Positions 8,940 through 15,837 of a DNA stretch of 18,166 nt are shown here, piece by piece. The first letter of the stretch is position 1. Every line of letters starts with the position of its first letter. Position numbers and translations under genes: made by a program. The DNA lies in the NCBI GenBank assembly GCA_002405525.1, contig DHLY01000100.1, forward strand, positions 136,698-154,863. The letters are read 5' to 3'. The stretch is from Proteobacteria bacterium UBA4656. GTDB taxonomy: Bacteria > Pseudomonadota > Gammaproteobacteria > Xanthomonadales > Ahniellaceae. Under the pieces are notes generated by a model. The model was not told where the DNA came from. It did not search any database and saw only the letters and a program-made list of their open reading frames with translations.

Positions 8940-10256
8940 ATGAACGACAACCGGGTCTCCTCCAACCGGCCCGCGGGTCCGCTCCCGGCGCGCGCCGGGT
9001 CGGCTGCTGCGCTCGATGAGGGCGGTGTGCCCTGGCTTGCAGCGCGCATCGGCGTGCCGGCATTTCTGCTGGCAGGCTTGGCCGCTTGCAGCGTGGGCGT
9101 TCGCGAAACCCGCGCGCCGCCTGCTGCCGTGACGGCGGTGGTGCCGGGCACCGGGGTGACGGCGTGCTTCGACGATGGGGGTCCGATAGTCTGTCCGCCG
9201 CGCGGGCAGCCTTACTCCGGCCAGGATGGCAACGACCCGGGGCCGGTGCCGCGCCTGCGCGACAACGGCGACGGCACGGTCAGCGATCTCAACACGGGGC
9301 TGACCTGGGCGCGTGCGCTGGCCGGCCCGCTCTCCTGGCGCGACGCGCGTTCAGGCGCCGCGCGGCTGCGCACGGGTGGCCACCATGACTGGCGCCTGCC
9401 GAGCATCAAGGAGCTTTACACCCTGGTCGACTTCGGGCGCGGTTCCTTTGCCGCCAGCGCCGCGACGTCGGTGCCGTTCCTCGATGTCGGGCCGCTCGAT
9501 TTCGCCTACGCCGAGGGCGCGCGCTTCTTCGACGTGCAGGAGTGGTCGGCGACACGGTATGTGGCGGGCACGATGGACGGCGATGCGGCGGTGTTCGGCG
9601 TCAACTTCGCCGACGGCCGCATCAAGGCGTATCCGCTCGATCAGCCCGGTTCCGGGGGGGCGCTGCCGCAGCGGATGCGTGCCCGCTACGTGCGGGGGCC
9701 GGCCTACGGCGTCAATCGCCTGCGCGAAACCGGCTCGGCTACGGTGGTGGATGGCGCGACCGGCCTCGAATGGCAGCAGGAGGACGACGGCATCGGTCGC
9801 GACTGGGCGGCAGCGCTGGCCTACTGCGTCGCGCTCGATCTCGGTGGCGCGACCGACTGGCGGTTGCCGGACGCCAAGGAGCTGCACACCATCGTCGACT
9901 ACACGCGCGCGCCCGCCGCCACCGGCGAAGCGGCGCTGCCGCCGCCGCTGCGTGCCAGCCGCATCGAGGCCTACTACTGGACCTCCACGACCCTCGCCGA
10001 TGGCCCGCCCGACGACCGCTTCGGCAAGGCGGCCTACTTCGCCTTCGGTCGTGCATTGGGCTGGATGCGGCTGCCACCGGGGTCGCAGAAGGCCCGCCTG
10101 CTCGACGTGCATGGCGCCGGAGCGCAGCGCGCCGACTTCAAGAGCGGTGACCCGGCACGCCATCCGCTGGGTCTCGGCCCACAGGGTGACGAGGTGCGCA
10201 TTCGCAACGCGGTCCGCTGCGTGCGGGGCGGGCGGTCCGCGCTGCGGCCGGACTGA
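8940..10256 (+). CDS. Predicted lipoprotein with two tandem DUF1566 (Lcl C-terminal type) domains
   Basis: 438 residues; not a known flagellar gene. A hydrophobic stretch (WLAARIGVPAFLLAGLAAC) ends in the lipobox LAAC with Cys50. Ser at the next position suggests outer-membrane sorting. The 29 residues before it are long for a signal peptide, but AGGAG lies 6 nt before the ATG and supports this start. An in-frame GTG at 9027 is the alternative. After CFDDGGPIVC and a GQDG segment come two DUF1566-like repeats, about 105-250 and 255-432. Each has a D-x-x-TGL-x-W opening and a DWRLP-x-x-KEL core (Asp150 and Asp306). DUF1566 is related to the adhesion domain of Legionella Lcl, so a surface or envelope role is plausible, not shown. 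It interrupts the usual fliI-fliJ pair and has its own sigma-54 promoter candidate. Confidence 0.85.
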   Translation: MNDNRVSSNRPAGPLPARAGSAAALDEGGVPWLAARIGVPAFLLAGLAACSVGVRETRAPPAAVTAVVPGTGVTACFDDGGPIVCPPRGQPYSGQDGNDPGPVPRLRDNGDGTVSDLNTGLTWARALAGPLSWRDARSGAARLRTGGHHDWRLPSIKELYTLVDFGRGSFAASAATSVPFLDVGPLDFAYAEGARFFDVQEWSATRYVAGTMDGDAAVFGVNFADGRIKAYPLDQPGSGGALPQRMRARYVRGPAYGVNRLRETGSATVVDGATGLEWQQEDDGIGRDWAAALAYCVALDLGGATDWRLPDAKELHTIVDYTRAPAATGEAALPPPLRASRIEAYYWTSTTLADGPPDDRFGKAAYFAFGRALGWMRLPPGSQKARLLDVHGAGAQRADFKSGDPARHPLGLGPQGDEVRIRNAVRCVRGGRSALRPD

Positions 10257-10277
10257 CCCCGCTCGCAGGATGGCGGT

Positions 10278-10295
10278 GGACCAGCGATCCGGTCC
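10278..10295. promoter_or_regulatory. Inverted repeat upstream of the fliJ promoter (candidate activator site)
   Basis: GGACC (10278-10282) and GGTCC (10291-10295) form an inverted repeat about 69-86 bp upstream of the predicted sigma-54 start and contain a CCGGT core. The distance is similar to that of the inverted repeat before fliE. It may be a chance repeat in GC-rich DNA. Confidence 0.22.
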
Positions 10296-10337
10296 CGCGC
10301 CGCGATCCCCGACCGGCGGGAACACGACAGCGCGCGC

Positions 10338-10353
10338 TGGCCCGTGTCTTGCA
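10338..10353 (+). promoter_or_regulatory. Sigma-54 promoter of fliJ-fliK
   Basis: TGGCCCG-TGTC-TTGCA matches the -24/-12 consensus at 11 of 12 positions with GG at 10339-10340 and GC at 10351-10352, spacing 10. The predicted start near 10364 would leave only about 12 nt before the fliJ ATG, yet the ribosome site GAGGAG (10365-10370) is still included. The palindrome CAGCGCGCGCTG (10328-10339) abuts the -24 box. It lies in the 119-bp gap after the DUF1566 gene. Confidence 0.72.
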
Positions 10354-10375
10354 GCCTGCTGGCCGAGGAGATCCC

Positions 10376-10813
10376 ATGGACCCCAGTCGCTTCGATCCCC
10401 TGATCCAGATCGCCGAGACCCGCGTCGAAGAAGCCGCCGGAGCCTATGCGCAGGTCAACGGGCAGTTGGCTCTGCACGAGAACCGGCTCGGCGACCTGCG
10501 GCGCTTCGCTTCCGAGTACCACGGCATTCCCAACGGTGGCACCAGTGCGGTGCAGCTGGTGAACCGGCGGGCGTTCGCGGCACGGGTGGACGATGTCGCG
10601 CGCCAGCAGGCACAGCACGTCGACCACGCGCGCCGGGCCGCCGAGAAGCAGCGCGAGGCGCTGGTCGAGGCGCGCCGCGAGGCTGAAGCCCTGCGCCGCC
10701 TGGCCGCCGTGCGTCGCGCCGAGGCCAACCGTCGGATCGAACGCCGGAGCCAGTCCGAACTCGATGATCTCGCGGTGCGTGGCTTCATCGCCCGCCATCG
10801 GGAGGATCCTTGA
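10376..10813 (+). CDS. fliJ: Flagellar export protein FliJ
   Basis: Cytoplasmic coiled-coil stalk protein of the export ATPase (the counterpart of F1 gamma) and chaperone escort. The 145-residue product is almost wholly helical and charged, with long Arg/Glu/Ala-rich heptads (for example EKQREALVEARREAEAL) and no Cys. Length fits the family, about 140-150. The ATG at 10376 has GAGGAG 5 nt upstream; an in-frame TTG at 10349 lies inside the sigma-54 promoter and is unlikely. Its last bases hold the ribosome site (GGAGG, 10801-10805) for fliK, whose TTG start overlaps its TGA. Confidence 0.9.
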   Translation: MDPSRFDPLIQIAETRVEEAAGAYAQVNGQLALHENRLGDLRRFASEYHGIPNGGTSAVQLVNRRAFAARVDDVARQQAQHVDHARRAAEKQREALVEARREAEALRRLAAVRRAEANRRIERRSQSELDDLAVRGFIARHREDP

Positions 10814-12237
10814 CCGCCGTCGCCGGCGCCGCACCGGCGACGGTCGTGCCATCACCCGCCATCGTCGCCGCCGCGGCCGTGTTGCCAGGCGGCGAGGACA
10901 TCGTGTCCGCGTTCGAGACGGTCATGGCCGGCGAGGAGCCGATAGCCGTCGCGGACGCCGACGGTGACCTGCGGGCGGACGTCGCGGCAACCGGGCGATC
11001 CGCAGGCGTCGGCGTCGACTCGATCGTGCCGTCGCCCGCGCCGGCCGCGTCACCTGCACTGTTGCCGCCGATGGACGATCCCGCCACCAGCGCGGTGCTC
11101 AACGCGCTGTCGCTGCGGGTGGCGACGGAGGCGAAGGGGGCGGTCGACCTTTGCGCACCGCCGCCGCCGACCCGCTCCACTTCCGTGGCCGCAGCTGCGG
11201 GCGCAACGGTCCTCGGCCCCGGGCGCCCCGCGGGCCCGGTGGCGCTGCCTGCGGATTCCGCCCCCGCCGGCGCGATCCTCCCCGTTGTCGCGAGCCCAGC
11301 CGGCCTCGCCAGCACGGTCGAGCCACAGATCGCGACAGGCAAGGCCGATACGGCGGGCATTGCCGTGCGGCCGGGTCCGGCGCCGGGCGCCGGCGATCGG
11401 CAGGCTGCCGTCCCCCTCGAGGCGTCGATGACATTGGCGGACGGTGGCGCACCGGACGCGCTCGACGCACTGCGGTCCCGGCTCGATGCGCAGCTGGCGC
11501 GCGCGGCGCCCGGCAAGGCCAAGCCGCTGGCATCGGCGGCCGCAGCGACGCCAGCCACGTCGCCGCCGATCGCAACCACAGCGCCGATGATCGCGGCGCG
11601 CCTGCCGGAAGCGGCCGCCACCTTCGCTGTTCCCGAGCCCCTCGCGCCGGGCGCCGAGGCCGGCTCGGCGGCGATTGATCCGGCCGTCGCCGGCGCGTCG
11701 CCCACGTCGGCCGGTTCGCCAGCTGCCGCCGGCATCGCGGCGGCCCCGCTGCCGTTCGCCGCCGGGCCGGCAACGCCGGGGCCGGGGCCCGCCCGCGCGG
11801 AACCCGGCCAGACGCCGATCCCGGTCCCGTTCGACAGTCCGCAATGGGCCGACGAACTGGCGACCCGGGTTTCCAGTCTCGCGCGCGAGCAGATCGCCGA
11901 GGCCGAGATCCGTGTGACGCCCGAGGACCTTGGCCCGATCGAGGTCAAGCTGCGCTTCGATGGAGAGCGTGTGCACGCGCAGTTCGGCGCCATCTCGCCG
12001 GAAGCGCGGGAAGCACTGACCGCCAACCTGCAACGCCTGCGTGAACTGTTCGCGGGCGAGGGACTCAATCTCGGCCAGACGTTCGTCGGCCACCAGGGCG
12101 ACGATGCGGCGCGCCGCTTCGGCGACCGGCAGCCGCAGCCGACAATGTCGACTGGCGCCGAAGGCCAGGACGATCCGGCCGCCGGTGCCGGTGCATCGCG
12201 CGGCACCCGGCGCGGACTGCTCGACGAATTCGCCTGA
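10810..12237 (+). CDS. fliK: Flagellar hook-length control protein FliK
   Basis: Secreted molecular ruler that sets hook length and makes FlhB switch export to filament substrates. The 475-residue product has a long Ala/Pro/Gly-rich, low-complexity N-terminal region of about 330 residues. A conserved C-terminal Flg_hook domain follows (about 340-445), with the signature VTPEDLGPIEVKL and a following RFDGERVHAQF segment. The start codon is TTG (10810), overlapping the fliJ stop as TTGA. It is well supported by GGAGG five nt upstream and by the absence of an ATG in the right place. The rare start may keep FliK at a low level relative to FliJ (inference). The variable region is expected for the family and is not evidence of damage. 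Confidence 0.93.
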   Translation: MTAVAGAAPATVVPSPAIVAAAAVLPGGEDIVSAFETVMAGEEPIAVADADGDLRADVAATGRSAGVGVDSIVPSPAPAASPALLPPMDDPATSAVLNALSLRVATEAKGAVDLCAPPPPTRSTSVAAAAGATVLGPGRPAGPVALPADSAPAGAILPVVASPAGLASTVEPQIATGKADTAGIAVRPGPAPGAGDRQAAVPLEASMTLADGGAPDALDALRSRLDAQLARAAPGKAKPLASAAAATPATSPPIATTAPMIAARLPEAAATFAVPEPLAPGAEAGSAAIDPAVAGASPTSAGSPAAAGIAAAPLPFAAGPATPGPGPARAEPGQTPIPVPFDSPQWADELATRVSSLAREQIAEAEIRVTPEDLGPIEVKLRFDGERVHAQFGAISPEAREALTANLQRLRELFAGEGLNLGQTFVGHQGDDAARRFGDRQPQPTMSTGAEGQDDPAAGAGASRGTRRGLLDEFA

Positions 12238-12264
12238 TCGCGCGCCCGGCGTGTTCTCGCGCCG

Positions 12265-12302
12265 TGCCTGACACCGGCAGCCCCGCGCTTGCGCGGCAGG
12301 CA
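12265..12302 (+). repeat. Nested hairpin between fliK and fliL
   Basis: An outer stem TGCCTG (12265-12270) pairs with CAGGCA (12297-12302). It encloses a perfect CCGCG / CGCGG hairpin with loop CTTG (12283-12296). It begins 28 nt after the fliK stop and well before the fliL promoter. It is followed by AAAC rather than a T-run, so it is not a classical intrinsic terminator. It may slow or end fliK transcripts, or protect their 3' ends; that role is inferred. Confidence 0.4.
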
Positions 12303-12370
12303 AAACACTTACGTGACCGGTTCACCGCCGATCATTCGGTTGCGTCCGCGTCGATGCTCCGACAGCGGCT

Positions 12371-12388
12371 GCGCCGGAAGACCGGCGC
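12371..12388. promoter_or_regulatory. Perfect inverted repeat upstream of the fliL promoter (candidate activator site)
   Basis: GCGCCGG (12371-12377) and CCGGCGC (12382-12388) are perfect 7-base arms around AAGA. They lie about 65-82 bp upstream of the predicted sigma-54 start, a distance like that of the repeats before fliE and fliJ. The element CCGGTTCAC, also found before the DUF1566 promoter, lies farther upstream at 12317-12325. It could be an activator site or simply a hairpin. Confidence 0.3.
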
Positions 12389-12426
12389 GGTACCCGCCGG
12401 GCGCACGGCGTCGGGCTTCCGGCGCG

Positions 12427-12442
12427 TGGCATGCGCTTTGCA
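12427..12442 (+). promoter_or_regulatory. Sigma-54 promoter of fliL (and fliMNOPQR-flhB)
   Basis: TGGCATG-CGCT-TTGCA matches the consensus at 11 of 12 positions with exact spacing (GG 12428-12429, GC 12440-12441). The predicted start is near 12453. That leaves a 22-nt leader with the strong ribosome site GAGGGAG (12462-12468) before the fliL ATG. The 237-bp gap between fliK and fliL holds this promoter, an upstream inverted repeat and a hairpin. Confidence 0.8.
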
Positions 12443-12474
12443 GCCGGCCTGCCATCGAATCGAGGGAGTCGCGA

Positions 12475-13038
12475 ATGGCCACGAAGTCCGCACCTGCAAA
12501 GTCCGCAAAGATGGAAACTCCCGAGCCTGTCGGGACACCGGCCAGGAAAGGCAAGGGGAAGCTGATCGCGATCGTCCTCGGCGTGTTGATCGCGGCCGGC
12601 GGCGGCGGCGCGGCCGCGTGGTTCATGCTCGGCAAGGATGCCAAGGCGGAGGCCGCCGCCGAAGGCGGCAAGGCCGGCAAGACGAAGGATGGCGACGCGG
12701 ACAAGGGCGCTGCCAGGTACCCCGCGACCTACCTGCCGCTGGAACCTGCCTTCGTGGTCAACCTCGCGGGTGCCGATGCCGACCGCTACCTGCAAGTGCA
12801 GGTGCAAGTGATGACCCGCGACCCGCTGGCGGCCGACGCGATCAAGCTGCACACCCCGGCGATCCGGGACCGGCTGCTGCTGCTGTTCGGGACCAAGACC
12901 GCGGAGGAGCTCGCGGCCCGCGAAGGCCGTGAGACCTTGCGCCTGATGGCGCTGGCCGAGGCCAACAAGGTGATGCTCGAGGAGACCGGCAAGGATGCGG
13001 TCGAGGCGCTGTACTTCACGTCCTTCGTCACCCAGTGA
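12475..13038 (+). CDS. fliL: Flagellar basal body-associated protein FliL
   Basis: Single-pass inner-membrane protein that surrounds or stabilises the stator units near the MS ring. The 187-residue product has a short Lys-rich cytoplasmic N-terminus and a membrane helix at about 30-51 (LIAIVLGVLIAAGGGGAAAWF). A charged Ala/Gly/Lys linker leads to a periplasmic stomatin-like domain starting at YLPLEPAFVVNL and ending with the classical FTSFVTQ tail. The start at 12475 was chosen for GAGGGAG six nt upstream; an in-frame ATG at 12289 lies upstream of the promoter and cannot be used by this transcript. It opens the fliLMNOPQR-flhB unit. Confidence 0.95.
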   Translation: MATKSAPAKSAKMETPEPVGTPARKGKGKLIAIVLGVLIAAGGGGAAAWFMLGKDAKAEAAAEGGKAGKTKDGDADKGAARYPATYLPLEPAFVVNLAGADADRYLQVQVQVMTRDPLAADAIKLHTPAIRDRLLLLFGTKTAEELAAREGRETLRLMALAEANKVMLEETGKDAVEALYFTSFVTQ

Positions 13039-13054
13039 GCCGCGCACGGCCGCC

Positions 13055-14065
13055 ATGAGCACCGACCTGCTGTCCCAGGACGAGATCGACGCCCTGCTGC
13101 ACGGCGTCGACTCGGGCGCGGTCAAGACCGAGGACGACCGGCCCGCGAGGGGCGAGGCCAGGTCCTACGACTTCGCGACCCAGGAGCGCCTGGTTCGCGG
13201 CAAACTGCCCACGCTGGAATTGGTCAACGAGCGTTTCGCACGCCTGTTCCGCATCGGTACCTTCTCCCTGTTGCGCCGCAATGCCGAGGTCGGCGTGCGC
13301 GGCATCGAGATGCTGAAGTTCGGCGACTACCTGCATTCGCTGCTGGTGCCTTCGAGCCTTTCGCTGATCCGCATGAAGCCGCTGCGCGGCACCGCGTTGG
13401 TGGTGTTCGAGCCGCGCCTCGTGTTCACCCTCGTCGACAACTTCTTCGGCGGGGACGGCCGGTTTCCGGTCAAGATCGAGGGCCGCGAGTTCAGCCAGAT
13501 GGAGCAGCGGGTCATCCAGATCCTGCTCCAGCAGGTGTTTTCGGATCTCGGTGAGGCATGGAGCCCGGTGATGCCGGTCGAGTTCGAGTTCGTGCAGCAC
13601 GAGGTCAACCCGCATTTCGCCAACATCGTCGCGCCGCGCGAGTACGTCGTCGTCAGCCGCTTTCAGCTCGAACTCGATGGCGGGAGCGGCCATGTCCACA
13701 TCGTGGTGCCCTACGCGATGCTCGAGCCCTATCGCGCGCAGCTCGAGTCCGGCATGCACAGTGACTGCAGCGACACCGACGAGCACTGGCCGGCGGCATT
13801 GCGCGGGCAGCTGCATGAGGCGCAGGTCGAGGTCACGACCGTCCTGGCGCGGCTCAGCATGAGCGTGCGCGACCTGGGTGCGCTCAAGGCGGGTGACGTC
13901 ATCCCCTTCGACATGCCCGCGCACGCCGAGATCCTGGTGGAGCGCGTACCGACTTTCGTCGGCCAGTTCGGGCTGAGCAACGGCCGCAAGGCGGTCAAGC
14001 TCGGTCCGGAGCTGTCCGGCGAGCGCAACCGAACCGGAACCGACAGCCGAGGTGTGGCCAAATGA
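13055..14065 (+). CDS. fliM: Flagellar motor switch protein FliM
   Basis: C-ring protein that binds phospho-CheY and sets rotation direction. The 336-residue product begins with the CheY-binding segment LSQDEIDALLHG. A CheC-like middle domain with the GDYLHSLLVPSSLSLIRMKPLRG region follows. The C-terminal SpoA domain (MSVRDLGALKAGDVIPFD) contacts FliN. The start at 13055 gives the exact family N-terminus MSTDLLSQDEID; the longer frame from 12995 overlaps fliL. It lies 16 nt after fliL, and its stop overlaps the fliN ATG (ATGA). Confidence 0.97.
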   Translation: MSTDLLSQDEIDALLHGVDSGAVKTEDDRPARGEARSYDFATQERLVRGKLPTLELVNERFARLFRIGTFSLLRRNAEVGVRGIEMLKFGDYLHSLLVPSSLSLIRMKPLRGTALVVFEPRLVFTLVDNFFGGDGRFPVKIEGREFSQMEQRVIQILLQQVFSDLGEAWSPVMPVEFEFVQHEVNPHFANIVAPREYVVVSRFQLELDGGSGHVHIVVPYAMLEPYRAQLESGMHSDCSDTDEHWPAALRGQLHEAQVEVTTVLARLSMSVRDLGALKAGDVIPFDMPAHAEILVERVPTFVGQFGLSNGRKAVKLGPELSGERNRTGTDSRGVAK

Positions 14066-14430
14066 AGAAGCGCCCCTGTGCCGCCGCTCACGACGATGCG
14101 ACGCTGCTCGGTGCGGGAACCCCGGCGGCAGCCCGTTTCGACACCCTGAAGCCCTCTCCGACGCCGGGCGACATGAACCTGGACGTCATCCTCGACGTGC
14201 CGGTGCAGCTCTCGCTGGAAGTCGGACGCGCGAGAATCCCGATTCGCAACCTGCTGCAGTTGAACCAGGGCTCGGTGATCGAGCTGGAGCGGGCGGCCGG
14301 CGAGCCGCTCGACATCTACGTCAACGGCACCCTGATCGCCCAAGGCGAGGTGGTGGTCGTCAACGACCGCTTCGGCGTGCGCCTGACCGACGTCATCAGC
14401 CCGGCCGAGCGCATCAAGCGACTGAAATAG
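14062..14430 (+). CDS. fliN: Flagellar motor switch protein FliN
   Basis: C-ring component that forms the base of the switch and docks FliH during export. The 122-residue product has a variable N-terminal part. The C-terminal SpoA domain (DVPVQLSLEVGRARIPIRNL, then GSVIELERAAGEPLDIYVNG, GEVVVVNDRFGVRLTDV) is highly typical. It is slightly shorter than E. coli FliN because of a shorter N-terminus. GAGGTG at 14049-14054 serves as ribosome site, and the ATG overlaps the fliM stop by 4 nt. Confidence 0.96.
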   Translation: MKKRPCAAAHDDATLLGAGTPAAARFDTLKPSPTPGDMNLDVILDVPVQLSLEVGRARIPIRNLLQLNQGSVIELERAAGEPLDIYVNGTLIAQGEVVVVNDRFGVRLTDVISPAERIKRLK

Positions 14431-14440
14431 GAGTTCGCGC

Positions 14441-14815
14441 ATGGAGAGTTCACTCGCCACCGGCGGCGCCGTCGCGTCGACCGGGACGACCGGGCTCGGC
14501 GGCGTGCTGCTCAGCCTCCTGCTGGTGCTGGCGCTGATCGTCGGGCTCGCCTGGCTGGTCGCACGGCTGCGCGGGTTCACCGGCGCGGCGACGTCCGGCC
14601 CGCTCAGGACCGCGGCGTCCGCGGCGGTGGGGCTCAAGGAGCGCATCGTGCTGGTGGACGCGGCCGGCGCCTGGCTGCTGCTGTCGGTGACTCCGGGCCG
14701 GGTCGAGGTCCTGCACCGCTACCCGGAGCGGCCGGAGGGACTCGAGACCGAACCTGCACCGCCGGGCTTCGCCGCGGTCCTGGCCCGGCTCAGAAAGCCC
14801 GGGGGCGGTTCGTGA
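14441..14815 (+). CDS. fliO: Flagellar biosynthetic protein FliO
   Basis: Membrane protein that assists assembly of the FliP ring in the export gate. The 124-residue product has an N-terminal membrane helix (GGVLLSLLLVLALIVGLAWLV, about 20-40). A cytoplasmic domain of the FliO type follows (LKERIVLVDAAGAWLLLSVTPGRVEVLHR). FliO is poorly conserved, so the call also relies on size and place between fliN and fliP. AGGAG near 14429-14433 precedes the ATG. The stop overlaps the GTG start of fliP. Confidence 0.9.
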   Translation: MESSLATGGAVASTGTTGLGGVLLSLLLVLALIVGLAWLVARLRGFTGAATSGPLRTAASAAVGLKERIVLVDAAGAWLLLSVTPGRVEVLHRYPERPEGLETEPAPPGFAAVLARLRKPGGGS

Positions 14816-15567
14816 AGCGCGCGCTGACGCTGCTCGCGATCCTGCTGCTCTGCGCCGGACCGGCGCTGGCGCAGCAGCAGGGCGGGTTGCCGGCGGTCAC
14901 CGTGACCAACCTGCCGCAGGGCGGCCAGCAGTGGTCGGTGTCGCTGCAGGTGCTGCTGCTGATGAGCGCGATCACCCTGCTGCCGGCCGCGCTGCTCGCG
15001 ATGACCGCGTTCACCCGGATCATCATCGTGATGGCGCTGCTGCGCCAGGCGCTGGGCACCGGGGCGACGCCGTCCAACCAGGTGCTGATCGGGCTGTCGC
15101 TGTTCCTGACCGCATTCGTGATGGCGCCGGTCCTGGACCGCGCATGGGCGGCCGGCATCGCGCCCTACCTCGACGGCAGTCTGCCGCTCGATGCCGCATT
15201 CTCCGCCGCGTTGGAACCGTTCCGCGGTTTCATGCTCGCCAACGTCCGCGAGAACGACCTGATGCTGTTCACCCGGCTCGCCGGCGTGGAATCGTGGGCC
15301 TCGCCGGAGGAGGTCCGTTTCCCGGTGCTGGTCGCTGCCTTCCTGACCTCGGAACTGCGCACCGCGTTCGAGATCGGCTTCCTGCTGTTCGTGCCCTTCG
15401 TGGTGATCGATCTCGTGGTCGCCAGCATCCTGATGTCGATGGGCATGATGATGATGTCGCCGATGCTGGTGTCCGCGCCGTTCAAGATCCTGCTGTTCGT
15501 GCTGGTCGACGGCTGGGCGCTGGTGGTGGGCTCGCTGGCCGCGAGCTTCAAGGTGGCCGGCACATGA
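14812..15567 (+). CDS. fliP: Flagellar type III export gate protein FliP
   Basis: Core subunit of the FliPQR export gate. The 251-residue product has a cleavable signal peptide (MKRALTLLAILLLCAGPALA, then QQQGG), which is characteristic of FliP. Family segments such as MTAFTRIIIVMALLRQALGT, FLLFVPFVVIDLVVASILMSMGM and the C-terminal FKILLFVLVDGWALVVGSL follow. The start is GTG, overlapping the fliO stop as GTGA, with a G-rich ribosome site just upstream. Length is typical of FliP with a signal peptide. Confidence 0.97.
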   Translation: MKRALTLLAILLLCAGPALAQQQGGLPAVTVTNLPQGGQQWSVSLQVLLLMSAITLLPAALLAMTAFTRIIIVMALLRQALGTGATPSNQVLIGLSLFLTAFVMAPVLDRAWAAGIAPYLDGSLPLDAAFSAALEPFRGFMLANVRENDLMLFTRLAGVESWASPEEVRFPVLVAAFLTSELRTAFEIGFLLFVPFVVIDLVVASILMSMGMMMMSPMLVSAPFKILLFVLVDGWALVVGSLAASFKVAGT

Positions 15568-15833
15568 CCCCCGAGGTCGCCCTCGGCGAGATCCAGCTGG
15601 CGCTGCGCATCGGACTGCTGATCGCGGGTCCCCTGCTGCTGGCGGAGCTCGTCGCCGGCATCGCGGTCGGTCTGCTGCAGGCCGTGACCCAGGTGCAGGA
15701 GCAGAGCATCTCTTTCGTCGCCAAGCTGGTGGTCCTGGTGCTGGTGGTCGCCCTCGCCGGGCCATGGATGCTCGGTCAGTTGACCAACTGGGTGTCGTCG
15801 CTGATCGCGCGCATCCCGCAGCTGGTGGGCTGA
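15564..15833 (+). CDS. fliQ: Flagellar type III export gate protein FliQ
   Basis: Small export gate subunit with two membrane helices. The 89-residue product matches the family in length. It reads TPEVALGEIQLALRIGLLIA at its N-terminus, followed by the PLLLAELVAGIAVGLLQAVTQVQEQ loop region and the second helix (LVVLVLVVALAGPWMLGQL). The ATG overlaps the fliP stop (ATGA). The call rests on both sequence and order fliP-fliQ-fliR. Confidence 0.96.
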   Translation: MTPEVALGEIQLALRIGLLIAGPLLLAELVAGIAVGLLQAVTQVQEQSISFVAKLVVLVLVVALAGPWMLGQLTNWVSSLIARIPQLVG

Positions 15834-15837
15834 CGGG

